64,000 bases of DNA from Ramlibacter montanisoli (GTDB lineage: Bacteria > Pseudomonadota > Gammaproteobacteria > Burkholderiales > Burkholderiaceae_C): the NCBI RefSeq assembly GCF_013087525.1, contig NZ_JABFCS010000001.1, positions 3,038,001-3,102,000 of the forward strand, read 5' to 3'. Shown here piece by piece: positions 38,499 through 49,550 of the stretch. The notes beneath the pieces were generated by a model. That model had not been told where the DNA came from, did not search any database, and worked only from the letters and a program-made list of their open reading frames with translations. The position numbers were made by a program, and so were the translations under genes. The stretch's first letter is position 1. Every line of letters starts with the position of its first letter.

Positions 38499-39626
38499 TC
38501 ACCCGAGCAGGCGCCGCCCGGTGAGCCGCTCGTGCTCCCGGATCGCGAAGCGGTCCGTCATCCCCGCGATGTAGTCGGCCACCGCGCGATGCAGGTCCTC
38601 GCGCGCGGTGTACCCGGCCTGCATCTCCTGCGGCTTGTCCACGTAGCAGGCGAACAGGCCCCGCACCACTTCCTGCGCCTGGGCGGTGGTCGCCGTCACG
38701 CGCGGATGGCGGTACAGGTTGTGGAACAGGAAGGACTTCAGTTCGGCGGCGCGCGCGCGCAAGTCCTCGGTGAAGCAGACCAGGGCAGGCATGCGGCGCA
38801 CGTCGTCCTCGTGCGCCGGCGCGGCCTGCGCGATGCGCGCCTGCGTCGCGGCGATCGCGTCGTACACCTGCGCGCTGAGCATGCGCCGCGTCGCCTCGTA
38901 CAGCAGCCGGCGCCCCTGCAGCTGCGGATGCTCCTGCATCGCGGCGCGGTGGTGTTCGCCGAACAGGGGCACCTGCGCCACCTGCTCCAGCGTGATCAGC
39001 CCCGAGCGCACGCCGTCGTCGATGTCGTGCGCGTTGTAGGCGATCTCGTCGGCCACGTTGCACAGCTGCGCCTCCAGGCCGGGCTGGGTGCGGTCCAGGA
39101 AGCGCCGGCCGATGCCGCCGGGCTCCTTGCGCTCCAGCCGCTCCGCATTGGCGCGCGAGCAGTGCTTGAGGATGCCTTCGCGGGTCTCGAAGCACAGGTT
39201 CAGCCCGTCGAAGTCCGGATAGCGCTCCTCCAGCTTGTCCACCACGCGCAGGCTCTGCAGGTTGTGCTCGAAGCCGCCGTGCGCGCGCATGCACTCGTCC
39301 AGCGCGTCCTGCCCCGCGTGGCCGGGGGTGTGGCCCAGGTCGTGGGCCAGCGCGATGGCTTCGACCAGGTCCTCGTTCAAGGCCAGCGGCCGGGCGATCG
39401 AGCGCGCGAGCTGCGCCACCTCGATCGAATGCGTCAGGCGCGTGCGGAACAGGTCGCCTTCGTGGTTCAGGAAGACCTGCGTCTTGTAGACCAGCCGCCG
39501 GAACGCGGTGGAATGCACGATGCGGTCGCGGTCGCGCTGGAACTCCGTGCGCGTGGGCGCCGGCGCCTCCGGGCGGCGGCGGCCGCGCGTGCGCGCCGGG
39601 TCGCAGGCGTAGGCAGCGAGGTTCAT
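38499..39626 (-). CDS. dgt: Deoxyguanosinetriphosphate triphosphohydrolase-like protein
   Basis: A protein of 375 residues of the HD superfamily. Metal site motifs are FRTRLTHSIEVAQLARSIA and the HD box LAHDLGHTPGHAGQDALDE, then NVADEIAYNAHDIDDG. The family removes tripolyphosphate from dNTPs. The length matches the type-2 (non-enterobacterial) dGTPase group. The aroK-aroB-dgt order is standard in this bacterial order. Confidence 0.95.
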   Translation of the reverse strand: MNLAAYACDPARTRGRRRPEAPAPTRTEFQRDRDRIVHSTAFRRLVYKTQVFLNHEGDLFRTRLTHSIEVAQLARSIARPLALNEDLVEAIALAHDLGHTPGHAGQDALDECMRAHGGFEHNLQSLRVVDKLEERYPDFDGLNLCFETREGILKHCSRANAERLERKEPGGIGRRFLDRTQPGLEAQLCNVADEIAYNAHDIDDGVRSGLITLEQVAQVPLFGEHHRAAMQEHPQLQGRRLLYEATRRMLSAQVYDAIAATQARIAQAAPAHEDDVRRMPALVCFTEDLRARAAELKSFLFHNLYRHPRVTATTAQAQEVVRGLFACYVDKPQEMQAGYTAREDLHRAVADYIAGMTDRFAIREHERLTGRRLLG

Positions 39627-39639
39627 GCGGGCCGGGGAA

Positions 39640-40743
39640 TCAGCGCGTGCAGTCGGCGAGCACCTGCCGCACCAGCGCGTCGGGCGCGCCGCGCACCGCC
39701 GCCTGGCCGGGTCGCTCGATCACCACGAAGCGGATCTCGCCGGCTTCCGCCTTCTTGTCCACCCGCATCAGTTCCAGGTAGCGCTCGGCGCCGAGCGCCG
39801 GTCCCACCGTCGGCAGGCCGGCGCGCGCGATCAGGGTGGTGACGCGCTGCACGAAGGCTTCGTCGATCAGCCCCAGGCGCCGCGACAGCTGCAGGCCCAT
39901 CACCATGCCGCAGCCGACGGCTTCGCCGTGCAGCCACTCGCCATAGCCGAGGCCCGCCTCGATCGCGTGCCCGAAGGTGTGGCCGAAGTTCAGGATGGCG
40001 CGCAGGCCGGACTCGCGCTCGTCCTGGCCGACGACGTCCGCCTTGATCTCGCAGCTGCGGCGCACCGCATGGGCGAGCGCCGCGCGGTCCCGCCGCATGA
40101 GCGCATCGATGTTCGCCTCGATCCAGTCGAGGAAGCCGGTATCGGCGATCGGGCCGTACTTGATCACTTCCGCCAGCCCGGCGCTGAGCTCGCGCTGTGG
40201 CAGCGTGGCCAGCGTGTCGAGGTCGCACACCACCCGCGCCGGCTGGTAGAAGGCCCCGATCATGTTCTTGCCCAGCGGATGGTTGATGGCGGTCTTGCCA
40301 CCGACCGAGGAATCCACCTGCGCGAGCAGCGTCGTCGGGACCTGCACGAAAGGCACGCCCCGCATGTAGCTCGCCGCCGCGAAACCCGTCATGTCGCCGA
40401 CCACGCCGCCGCCGAGCGCGAACAGCACGGTCTTGCGGTCGCAACCGTGCGACAGCAGTGCATCGAACACCAGGTTGAGCGTCTGCCAGTCCTTGTGCGC
40501 CTCGCCATCGGGCAACACCACTTGGAAGACGGAGCGGTAGCGCGCGGACAGCGCGTCGCGCAGCTTCGCCGCGTAGAGGGGCGCGACGGTGGTGTTGGTG
40601 ACGATCAGGGCCGTCGAGGCGACAGGCAGCGCGTCCCAGGCGGCGGGCTGCGCCAGCAGGCCGGAGCCGATCAGGATGTCGTAGCTGCGGTCGCCCAGCG
40701 CGATGCGCACCTGCTGGACCGATTCGGAATGCGGGGCTGCCAT
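39640..40743 (-). CDS. aroB: 3-dehydroquinate synthase
   Basis: A protein of 367 residues catalysing the second shikimate step. NAD-binding and catalytic motifs are [42 protein letters not shown], and the zinc ligands in [20 protein letters not shown] and [10 protein letters not shown]. The start at 40743 ([14 protein letters not shown]) is chosen by family length. Lies 10 bases after aroK. Confidence 0.97.
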   Translation of the reverse strand: MAAPHSESVQQVRIALGDRSYDILIGSGLLAQPAAWDALPVASTALIVTNTTVAPLYAAKLRDALSARYRSVFQVVLPDGEAHKDWQTLNLVFDALLSHGCDRKTVLFALGGGVVGDMTGFAAASYMRGVPFVQVPTTLLAQVDSSVGGKTAINHPLGKNMIGAFYQPARVVCDLDTLATLPQRELSAGLAEVIKYGPIADTGFLDWIEANIDALMRRDRAALAHAVRRSCEIKADVVGQDERESGLRAILNFGHTFGHAIEAGLGYGEWLHGEAVGCGMVMGLQLSRRLGLIDEAFVQRVTTLIARAGLPTVGPALGAERYLELMRVDKKAEAGEIRFVVIERPGQAAVRGAPDALVRQVLADCTR

Positions 40744-40753
40744 GCCCCGGAGT

Positions 40754-41279
40754 TTAAGGGGCCGGCGGCAGCAGCCCGGCCAGCTCCAGCTGCATCACGA
40801 TCATGTTCACCAGCGTCGGCACCGAAGGCCGGCCGGTCTCGACCTGGAAATGCGCGGTTTCGCGGTACAGCGGATCGCGCTCGGCGTACAGCGTGCGCAG
40901 CTTGGCCATCGGGTCCGCCACCTGCAGCAGCGGCCGATTGGTGTCGTGCCGCAGCCGCCGGTACAGCTCCTCGGGGTGGAGCGCAGGTAGATCACCTTGC
41001 CGCCGGCCCGCAGCGCGTTGCGATTCGCCTCGCGCAGCACGGCACCGCCGCCGGTGGCGACCACCGCGTCGCGGCCCTGGGCGAGTTCCGCCAGCACCTG
41101 CTCCTCGAGGTCGCGGAAGGCGGCCTCGCCCTCCCGCGCGAAGTATTCGCGGATGCTGCAGCCCAGGCGCTGCTCGATCAGGTGGTCGGAATCAAAAAAG
41201 GCAGCTGAAGCCGCCTTGAGAGTTGGCGCCCGACAGTGGACTTGCCACTGCCGGGCATGCCGACAAGGAAAACAATCAA
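40754..41279 (-). CDS. aroK: Shikimate kinase, two frame breaks
   Basis: The repaired protein is about 175 residues. The P-loop is [14 protein letters not shown] near residue 8. Substrate-binding parts are [27 protein letters not shown], and the lid/ring residues in [14 protein letters not shown]. Break one is at 41194-41199, where six A on the plus strand should be seven (restores LPFFDSDHL). Break two is at 40973-40976, where four G should be five (restores [14 protein letters not shown]). With both corrections the length is an exact codon multiple. The start is probably TTG at 41279 ([14 protein letters not shown]); no ATG is available before the P-loop. Confidence 0.92.
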
Positions 41280-41297
41280 GGCACCAACGTCGTCCGC

Positions 41298-43422
41298 TCA
41301 GCGCCCCGCGCCGGAAAGGCGGTCGGACACCATCTTGGGGGTGATGAACACCAGCATTTCCTGCTTGTTGCTGCTGCGCGAACGATTCTTGAAGAGGTTG
41401 CCGGCGATGGGGATGTCGCCCAGCAGCGGCACCCGCGCCTCGTTTTCGGTTTCGGTCAGCTCGAAGATGCCGCCGATGACGACCGTGCCGCCGTTCTCTC
41501 CACCAGCACCTGGGTCTTGATGTGCTTGGTGTTGATGGCGATGCCGGCGGCCGTGGTCTCGCCGCGGCTGTCCTTGTTGATGTCCAGGTCCAGGATGATG
41601 TTGCCCTCGGGCGTGATCTGCGGCGTGACTTCCAGCTTCAGCGTCGCGCGGCGGAAGGCCACCGAGGTCGCGCCGCTGGAGGTCGCCTGCTGGTACGGGA
41701 ATTCCGTGCCCTGCTCGATCAGCGCCTTGGTCTTGTCCGCCGTGACGATGCGCGGGCTGGACACCAGCTTGCCCTTGCCGTCGGCTTCCAGCGCGGACAG
41801 CTCCAGGTTCAGGAAGCGGTTGGCCGAGGAGCTGAAGATCGAGATCGCGAACGAGGCGGGCGTGAAGCCGCCGGCGCCCGCGGAGGGCATGTTCACGAAG
41901 TTGGTGTTGGTGGTCGTCAGTTCCGCCGAGCTCTCGCGCGTCTGGCCGGTCACCGCGTCGTAGGTGGCGCCGACCGCGGCGCGACCGCTGTCGATGCCGG
42001 TGCTGAAACCGGGCGTGCCGCCGCGCGGGTTGCTGGTGCGCAGGTCGCTGGCGCCCAGGCGCACGCCGAGCGACTTGCCGAAGGTGTCGGAGGCTTCGAC
42101 GATGCGCGCCTCGATCAGCACCTGGCGCACGGCGATGTCCAGGCGCGCGATCAGGCCCTGCACCTGCTCCAGCTTGGACGGCACGTCGGTGACGAACAGC
42201 TGGTTGGTGCGCGGCTCGGCGATGGCGCTGCCGCGGGTGCTCAGGATGCGCGAGGAGCCGGTGCCGGTGAGCTGCACGGCGATGTCGGCGGCCTTCGTGT
42301 AGTTGAGCTGGTAGGCCTGCGTGCGCAGCGGCTCCAGGCTCTGGATGGCCGCGTTGGACTCGAGCTCCAGCTTTTCCTTGGCCGCGATTTCGTCCTTGGG
42401 CGCGATCCACAGCACGTTGCCGCTGCGGCGCATGCCCAGGCCCTTGGCCTGCAGGATGATGTCCAGCGCCTGGTCCCAGGGCACGTCCTTCAGCGCAGCG
42501 TCACGGCGCCCGTGACGGAGTCCGAGGTGACGATGTTGAAGTTGGTGAAGTCGGCGATCACCTGCAGCAGGGAGCGCACTTCGATGTTCTGGAAGTTCAG
42601 CGACAGCTTCTCGCCGGTGTAGCCCGGGCCCTGCGACAGCTTGTTCGGGTCCTGCTTCTGCTGGCGCACTTCGACCACGAACTGGGTGTCGGACTGGTAG
42701 GCGCTGTGCTCCCACACGCCGCGCGGCTCGATGATCATGCGCACGCGGTCGCCCACCTGCGTGGTGGTCACGGACTGGATCGGCGTGCCGAAGTCGGTGA
42801 CGTCCATGCGCCGGCGCAGGCCTTCGGGCAGCGTCGACTTCAGGAAGTCCACCACCAGCGACTGGCCCTGCTGGCGGATGTCCACGCCGACCTGGTTGGT
42901 CGGCAGGTCCACCACCACGCGGCCGGAGCCGTCCGGGCCGCGGCGGAAGTCCATGTCACGCAGCGGCTGGGGGTCGCGGTTGCGGCTCTCGGCGAACGCC
43001 TGCGGCGAGGCCGCGGCCGCGACCGTCTGCGCCACCGGGTCCAGCGTCACCAGCAGCGCCTTGCCGTCGATGGCCAGCTTGTAGTTGGTCGGCGACTTCA
43101 GGTTCAGCACCACGCGCGAGCGGTCGCCCGACTGCACCACGTTCACCGAACGCAGGTTGCCGACGTTCATTTCCACGCCGTTGCGCCCCATGGTGTTGGT
43201 GGCGCCCGGCACGTCCAGCGCGATGCGCGGGGGCGACTGCGTCACGAAGCCGGTGGGCAGCGTCGTCAGCGGTTCCGAGAACTCGATGCGAACCACCTCG
43301 TTGCCGCCCTGCAGCGACCCCGAGATGTTCTCGACCGCCGGGGCCGCATGGGCCCAGCCGGACGCGAACACCGCAGCCGCGGCAAGGAAGGCTCGCCAAC
43401 TCCACTCGTTTCTTTTCATCAT
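41298..43422 (-). CDS. pilQ: Type IV pilus secretin PilQ, two frame breaks
   Basis: The repaired protein is about 708 residues, the outer-membrane pore for the pilus. It has a signal peptide (ending GWAHA-AP), two N-terminal AMIN domains (around 30-120 and 155-260, for example LRSVNVVQSGDRSRVVLNL), a short secretin N-domain, and the C-terminal secretin (LVSSPRIVTADKTKALIEQG, VVIGGIF, VPLLGDIPIAGNLFK). One break is at about 42493, where one base is lost just before LKDVPWDQALDIIL. The other is at about 41498-41501, lost within VLVEENGGTVVIGG. The start at 43422 overlaps the pilP stop by 4 bases. Confidence 0.94.
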
Positions 43423-43964
43423 TTGGACTTCTCCTGCAGTTGCAGTGTCGCGACTCGCTCGACCCACTCGCCGGCAGCGTCCTGTACGAGCTCACGCAGC
43501 ACGACTTCGCTCTCTCCCACCTTCGTGATCCGGCCGTAGTTCTGCCCGAGGTAGTTCCCGGGCTTGACCTGGTACAGCAGGTTGTCGACCTTGATCAGGG
43601 CGACGGGCTGGCCCTGCTTCAGCAGGCTGCCGACCATGGCCATCGAATCCAGCGGAAACGCTTCCAGCGCTTCCTTGCGGCGGTTCAGCTCCGGCGCCAG
43701 CAGGGCGGCGGTGGCGCCGCCGGACTGCTGCGACTCGCGCTTGAGGGCCTGCGTCAGCTTCTGGTTGCTGAAAGGCTCGACGGCCGCTTCCATCGCATAG
43801 GTCACGGGCGTGAATTTCTTCGGCTCCGGGATCGGCTGCACCTGCGGCTTGGTGACGGCGCGCTGTTCCGCCATCCAGCGGTTGATTTCCTCGTTCTCCG
43901 AGCCCTCGCAGGCGCTCAGCGCCGCGGCCGCGGTCACGGCCAGCAGCAGCGTGGTGTGCCTCAT
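43419..43964 (-). CDS. pilP: Type IV pilus inner-membrane lipoprotein PilP
   Basis: A protein of 181 residues. The lipobox is LSAC at about residues 16-19. The C-terminal beta domain (MVGSLLKQGQPVALIKVD, YLGQNYGRITKVGESEVVL) is typical of PilP, which links the PilN/PilO inner-membrane complex to the PilQ secretin. It overlaps pilQ by 4 bases and abuts pilO (TAATG). Confidence 0.96.
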   Translation of the reverse strand: MRHTTLLLAVTAAAALSACEGSENEEINRWMAEQRAVTKPQVQPIPEPKKFTPVTYAMEAAVEPFSNQKLTQALKRESQQSGGATAALLAPELNRRKEALEAFPLDSMAMVGSLLKQGQPVALIKVDNLLYQVKPGNYLGQNYGRITKVGESEVVLRELVQDAAGEWVERVATLQLQEKSK

Positions 43965-44629
43965 TACTTCTTCCCTCCCTTGGCCGCCCGGCGCTGCGCC
44001 GCCACTTCATCGGGATCGAGGTAGCGGAAGGTCTTGGCCGTCGTGTCCATCGTCAGGTTGCCGTCGCGGCCGGGCCCGATTTCCAGGTTGTTCAGCGTGA
44101 CGATGCGCGACAGGTGGGCGATGTCGGAGGCGAAGGAGCCGATGTCGTGGTAGCGGCCGGTCACGCGGATCGAGATCGGCAGCTCGGCGTAGTACTCCCG
44201 CACGCTCACCGAGCCGGGGCGGAAGTGGTCGAAGTTCAGGCTGCGGCCCAGGCCGGCCTGGTTGATGTCCGACAGCAGCGCGTCCATCTCGGCCTTGCTG
44301 GGCAGCTGCTTTTCCAGCTGCGTCACGTACTGCTGCACCTGCTCGCGCTGCTTGCGCAGGGCATCGAGGTTCACGGCCTGCGTGAGCTTCTTCTTGTAGT
44401 CGACGCGCAGCGCCTCTTCCTTCTTCTGCTCGGCGGCCAGTTCGTCGGCCGAGTTCGTGAGCCACACGAACCACAGGGCGGTCACGATGGCGGCCGCCAC
44501 GGCCACGCACAGCGCCGCCTTCGGCACGGTGGGCCAGGAGGCGGGATCGTTCGGGTTCAGTCCGCGGAACTGCGCGGCGATCTGTTCACCGATCGCAGGG
44601 GAGGCCTGGCCTTTTGCATTGGTCGCCAT
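43964..44629 (-). CDS. pilO: Type IV pilus assembly protein PilO
   Basis: A protein of 221 residues. A cytoplasmic N-terminus is followed by one membrane helix (ALCVAVAAAIVTALWFVWL), a coiled coil (about 65-110) and a periplasmic ferredoxin-like domain with YYAELPISIRVTGRYHDIGSF. PilO pairs with PilN in the alignment complex. It lies 41 bases after pilN. Confidence 0.95.
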   Translation of the reverse strand: MATNAKGQASPAIGEQIAAQFRGLNPNDPASWPTVPKAALCVAVAAAIVTALWFVWLTNSADELAAEQKKEEALRVDYKKKLTQAVNLDALRKQREQVQQYVTQLEKQLPSKAEMDALLSDINQAGLGRSLNFDHFRPGSVSVREYYAELPISIRVTGRYHDIGSFASDIAHLSRIVTLNNLEIGPGRDGNLTMDTTAKTFRYLDPDEVAAQRRAAKGGKK

Positions 44630-44670
44630 GGTTCAGTCCGTTCTTGCGGTGTGCTGGGTAAGGGCGCGCA

Positions 44671-45398
44671 TCACTTCTTGGCCGAGGCAGCCGCAACGGG
44701 CGCGGGCGTGACCGCCGCGACGGCGGCACTGGCCGGCGCGGCTGCCGTCGGCACCAGCGCGGTGCCGGCCGAGGCCGCGGCGCTGGCGGCGACAGCAGCG
44801 GCAGCGGCCGAAGCCGCCGATGCCGCCTTCTGCGCTTCGCTGGCGCGCAGCAGCTTGACGTTCACGCGGTAGTTGGCGACCCGGCGCGTATCGCGCGGGC
44901 TCAGGGCGACGCTGCCGGCCACGATCTCCAGCAGCTCCGGGCGCGTGAACCAGGGGCTGTTGGTGCTCAGGTTGCGCAGCAGCTCGAAACGCGCTCGTTC
45001 GACTGCGCGACACCGGCGATCGCGACGTTGTTCGCGTTCTGCTTCATGCTGGTGACGTACACGCCTTCCGGCAGCTGCTTGACCAGTTCATTGAGCAGGT
45101 GCACGGGCATGTTGCGGTCGGCCTGCAGGTCTTCCACCGCCTGCTGGCGCGCGCGCAGCGCGTTGATCTCTTCCTGCAGGGTGGCGATGTCCTTGATCTG
45201 CCCTTCCAGCCGCTTGATCTCGTTGCTGAGGATCTGGTTGCGGTTCTGCTGGGTGGAGATCTGGGCGGCGAACCAGAGGTAGACGCCGCCGGCGATGACG
45301 GCACCGGCGAAGGCCGAGGCGCCGAGGCTGGCGTAGAACAGGTCGCGCCGGCGCTTGCGGGCCGCTTCGCGGTGCGGCAGCAGGTTGATCAGGATCAC
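44671..45398 (-). CDS. pilN: Type IV pilus assembly protein PilN, one frame break
   Basis: The repaired protein is about 242 residues. The conserved start is VILINLLPHREAARKRRRD, which binds PilM; the membrane helix (ASAFAGAVIAGGVYLWFAA) and coiled coil follow, then the periplasmic fold (YVTSMKQNANNVAIAGVAQSN). The frame changes at 44986, where one G on the plus strand should be two; adding one restores NERVSELLRNLSTN. The last 60 residues are an unusual Ala-rich tail. The start is GTG at 45398, overlapping the pilM stop as GTGA, with GAGG upstream. Confidence 0.92.
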
Positions 45399-46473
45399 TG
45401 CAGGAACCTCCGCATGGCCAGGCCGCACGAGGTGAGGTACGAGGGCGCCTCGCGCCGCACCTTCTTCTCGCGCACGTTGTCACCGAACTGCATGCCCTGG
45501 AAGGGATCCGCCAGGACACAGGGGAAGGACGTCTGGGCCGTGATGGCTTCGCTCAGGCCCGGCAGCGCGGCGGAACCGCCGGCCACCATGATGGCGTCGA
45601 CGCGGTTGTGCGGCGTGCTGGTGAAGAAGAACTGGAGGGCGCGCGCCACTTCCTGCGCCATGCTGTCCACGAAGGGCCGCAGCACGCCGGCCTCGTAGTC
45701 GTCGGGCAGTTCGCCGCTGCGCTTCTTGCCTTCCGCCTCCTCGGGGAGAAGCCGTACTGGCGCACGATCAGCTGCGTGAGCTGGGCGCCGCCGAAGGCCT
45801 GGTCCCGGTCGTACAGGACCTCGTCGTTGCGGATCACCTGCATGCTGGTGGTGGAAGCACCGACCTCGAACAGGGCGACCATCTGGTCCTTGCCCTCGTT
45901 CGGGAGGTTGCTGATCAGGCGGCCGGCGGCCAGGCGCGAGGCGTAGGACTCGACATCGATGACCACCGGCTTCAGGCCGGCGGCCTCCGCCAGGCCCTGG
46001 CGATCCTGCACCTTTTCCTTGCGGGAGGCGGCGATCAGCACCTCGACGTCGCCGGCCGAGGTGGAGCTCGGGCCGACCACGCAGAAATCCAGGCTGACCT
46101 CGTCGAGCGAGAAGGGGATGTACTGGTTGGCTTCCGCCTCGACCTGCATCTCCAGCTCCTGGTCGGACATGCCGCCGGGCAGGATGATCTTCTTGGTGAT
46201 CACTGCCGAGGCCGGCAGCGCCATGGCCACGTTCTTGGTGCGGGTGCCGCTCTTCTTGATCACCCGGCGCATGGCCTCGGCCACTTCGTCGAACTTCTCG
46301 ACGTTGCCGTCGTTGATCCACCCGCGCTCCAGGGGCTCGATGGCGCAGCGTTCGAGGACGTAGCCACCGTTCTTCGCCAGGCTCAGCTCGACCAGCTTCA
46401 CGCTGGATGAGCTGATGTCCAGGCCCAGCAGGGGTGCCGTCTGGCGGCCAAACAGAGAGCCGATTGAGATCAA
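45395..46473 (-). CDS. pilM: Type IV pilus assembly protein PilM, one frame break
   Basis: The repaired protein is about 359 residues. It is an actin-like cytoplasmic protein that binds PilN. Motifs are LLGLDISSSSVKLVEL (phosphate 1), AVITKKIILPG, FEVGASTTSMQVIRN (phosphate 2) and MVAGGSAALPGL (adenosine). The frame changes at 45743-45746, where four G on the plus strand should be five; adding one restores RQYGFSPEEAEGKKR. The start is TTG at 46473 (MISIGSLFGRQ), with AGGAGA 8 bases upstream. It is the first gene of the pil operon. Confidence 0.94.
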
Positions 46474-46707
46474 ACCCGTCTCCTGAGACGCCCCGTGTCA
46501 AGGCGTAACAAACTTAAGATTCCACTTGAATGCTAGCAGTAACATCCTTGTCGCAAAAGGAATTTCCGCCTCGCTCCCCTCGTGCGCGTTGTCAAAAGCC
46601 GACGGGCTTGCTGCCATACTCCGGCCGTCTGCGACGAGCGGCAAGATCCCCTCCGACACCCGGTGCGGAACCGGGGCATGACCGGTCCGGTCAGACGAAG
46701 GCATTTT

Positions 46708-46713
46708 TATAAT
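46708..46713 (+). promoter_or_regulatory. Possible -10 element upstream of mrcA
   Basis: A perfect TATAAT stands 32 bases before the mrcA ATG in the 271-base gap between divergent pilM and mrcA. No good TTGACA-like element lies 17 bases upstream, so the assignment is tentative. Confidence 0.4.
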
Positions 46714-46744
46714 GGGCGCGTTCCGGGACGCCCGATGGAGTTTT

Positions 46745-49212
46745 ATGGCTTCCGATTCCTCTTCCGACGTTCCCGGCCCCGCTGCGCGCAGACCTGCCTG
46801 GCAGCGCTTCCTCATCGCCCTGTTCGCCTGGACCGCCGGCATCGCCTTCGCCCTGGTCGCCGCGGCGGTCACGATCGGCGGCGTCGCGCTGGCGGTCGCC
46901 TATCCGAACCTGCCTGACATCAGCGACCTGGCCGATTACCGGCCCAAGCTGCCGCTGCGCGTGTTCAGCGCCGACGGCATGCTGCTCGGGGAGTTCGGCG
47001 AGGAGCGCCGCAACCTGACGCCGATCAAGGAGATCCCGCAGGTCATGAAGGACGCGGTGCTGGCCATCGAGGACGCCCGCTTCTATTCGCACCACGGCGT
47101 GGACTACAAGGGCCTGGTGCGCGCGGCCGTCGCCAACCTGGGCCGCGTGAAGAGCCAGGGCGCCTCCACCATCACCATGCAGGTGGCGCGCAACGTCTAC
47201 CTGTCGTCCGAGAAGACCTTCACCCGCAAGCTGTACGAAGTCCTGCTCACGTTCAAGCTGGAACACCTGCTGACGAAGGACCAGATCCTCGAGATCTACA
47301 TGAACCAGATCTTCCTGGGCAACCGCGCCTACGGCTTCGCGGCGGCCTCGGAGACCTACTTCGGCAAGCCGCTGAAGGAAATCACCATCGCCGAAGCCGC
47401 GATGCTGGCCGGCCTGCCCAAGGCGCCGTCGGCCTTCAATCCGGTCACCAACCCGTCCCGCGCCCGTTCGAGGCAGCTTTACATCATCGAACGGATGGAG
47501 GAAAACGGTTTCATCACGCAAGAGCAGGCTGATGCAGCCAAGAAGCAGGAACTGCGGGTGCGCACCGGCATGCAGACCACGGCCATCCGCGCCGAGTACG
47601 TCGCCGAGACCGTGCGCCAGCTCGTCTATGCGCAGTACGGCGACGAGGCCTACACCCGCGGCCTGAACGTGTTCACCACCGTCAAGGCCAACGAACAGGA
47701 AGCGGCATACAAGGCCCTGCGCAAGGGCATCATGGATTACGAGAAGCGCCAGATCTACCGCGGGCCGGAGCGTTTCGTCGACCTGCCCGGCGACCCGAAG
47801 GAGCTGGAAGACGCGATCGACGACGCCCTGGCCGAGCATCCGGACAACGGCGACGTGATGGCTGCCGTCGTGCTGGAGGTCAATCCCAAGAAGATCGTCG
47901 CGGTGCGCGGCAACGGCGACCGCTTCGAGATCGTCGGCGAAGGCCTGAACGCGGCGCGCTCCGGCCTGTCCGACAAGGCGCAGCCCAAGATCAAGATCCG
48001 GCGCGGCGCGGTCATCCGCGTGATGAAGACACCCAAGGACACCTGGGAGATCACCCAGCTGCCCGAGGTGGAAGGCGCCTTCGTGGCCCTGGACCCGCGC
48101 GACGGCTCGGTGCGTGCCCTGGTGGGCGGCTTCGACTTCAACAAGAACAAGTTCAACCACGTCACCCAGGCGTGGCGGCAGCCGGGTTCCGGCTTCAAGC
48201 CCTTCATCTACTCCGCCGCGCTGGAAAAGGGCTTCTCGCCCAGCACCATCGTCAACGACAGCCCCTGTTCTTCGACTCCGGCGTCACCGGCGGCCAGCCC
48301 TGGGAGCCCAAGAACTACGACGGCAAGTTCGAAGGCCCGATGCCGCTGCACACCGCGCTGGCCAAGTCCAAGAACATGGTGTCGATCCGCGTGCTGCAGG
48401 CCGTGGGCACGCAGAACGCGCAGGACTGGGTCACCCGCTTCGGCTTCGAGGCCGAGAAGCACCCGGCCTACCTCACCATGGCCCTGGGCGCCGGCTCGGT
48501 CACGCCCATGCAGGTGGCGCTGGGCTATGCGGTGTTCGCCAACGGCGGCTACCGCGTCAATCCCTGGCTGATCACGCGCATCGTCGACCAGAAGGGCAAG
48601 ACGCTGGTGGAGAGCCAGCCGCCGCTGCTGAACGAATCGATGCGGGCCATCGACGCGCGCAACGCCTTCGTGATGAACCGGCTGATGCAGGAGATCACCC
48701 GCTCGGGCACCGCGGCCCGCGCCCAGCGCGACCTGAAGCGTCCCGACCTGTACGGCAAGACCGGCACCACCAACGATTCCATCGACACCTGGTTCAACGG
48801 CTTCCACCCGTCCCTGGTGGCGATCGTCTGGATGGGTTACGACACGCCGCGCTCGCTGGGCGACCGCGAAACCGGCGGCGGCCTGAGCCTGCCGGTGTGG
48901 ATCAACTTCATGGACACCGCGCTCAAGGGCGTGCCGGTGATGGAACCCACGGCCCCCGAGGGCCTGGTGAACATGGGCGGCGAGTGGTACTACGAGGAGT
49001 ACGCGCGCGGCAACGGCGTCGGCAGCCTGGGCCTCTCGGGCGAGAACGGCGGCGAGGCACCGCGCAACCGCCCGCAGGGTGGCTCCTCGGGCGAGCAGGC
49101 GCCCGGCGTGCCGGGGGACCGCAGCCTGCAGAACTCCGGCGGCCTGCCGCCGCCGATCCCGCCGGCGCCGGCCGACGAGCGCCGCAGCATCCTCGACCTG
49201 TTCAGGAACTAG
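46745..49212 (+). CDS. mrcA: Penicillin-binding protein 1A, one frame break
   Basis: The repaired protein is about 822 residues. A membrane anchor (about 25-50) precedes the glycosyltransferase domain with [17 protein letters not shown] and [12 protein letters not shown]. The transpeptidase domain has the active Ser in [17 protein letters not shown], then KSKNMVS and the KTGTT box. The frame changes at 48262-48265, where four C should be five; adding one restores [19 protein letters not shown] lies upstream of the ATG at 46745. The 3-prime end overlaps the convergent cyaY stop by 11 bases. A Gly/Pro-rich tail of about 60 residues ends in ILDLFRN. Confidence 0.95.
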
Positions 49213-49538
49213 GAGCGAAGGCCAGCTGCGCGCCGGCCTGCTGGCTGGCGTAGCGGCTCAGGTCGGCGAAGAACTCGCCGGTGCCCTTGGTGTCGCGCCA
49301 GCACTGGCCGTCCCAGCGGTAGTGGAAGCCGCCCGCGCGGGCGGCCAGCCACACCTCCTGCAGGGGCTTCTGCAGGTTCACGATGATCTGCGTGCGGTCC
49401 GGGAAGGTCAGGGTGACCATGCCGCCGACCCGCTGGTTGTCGATGTCGGCGTCGGTGCTTTCGTTGATCCGGTCGCAGCCTGCCTCGACGGCTCGCAAGC
49501 AGTGCCTCCGCGCGGTCGAGGTATTCGAGATCGGTCAT
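49202..49538 (-). CDS. cyaY: Iron-sulfur assembly protein CyaY (bacterial frataxin), one frame break
   Basis: The repaired protein is about 111 residues. CyaY binds iron through an acidic first helix and regulates cysteine desulfurase. Here the helix reads [20 protein letters not shown], followed by [21 protein letters not shown] and [15 protein letters not shown]. The frame changes at 49497-49498, where two A on the plus strand should be one; removing one restores [10 protein letters not shown]. The start at 49538 leaves only 12 bases to divergent lptM. Confidence 0.93.
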
Positions 49539-49550
49539 TACAATTTGCAG

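Noticed and set aside
40754-46473. A decaying pilus locus (pseudogenes)
   Set aside because: All motifs are intact outside single-base indels, and similar indels occur in essential genes throughout the window.
46708-46713. Complete sigma-70 promoter for mrcA
   Set aside because: The TATAAT is perfect but no matching -35 element was found at normal spacing, so only the -10 is reported.
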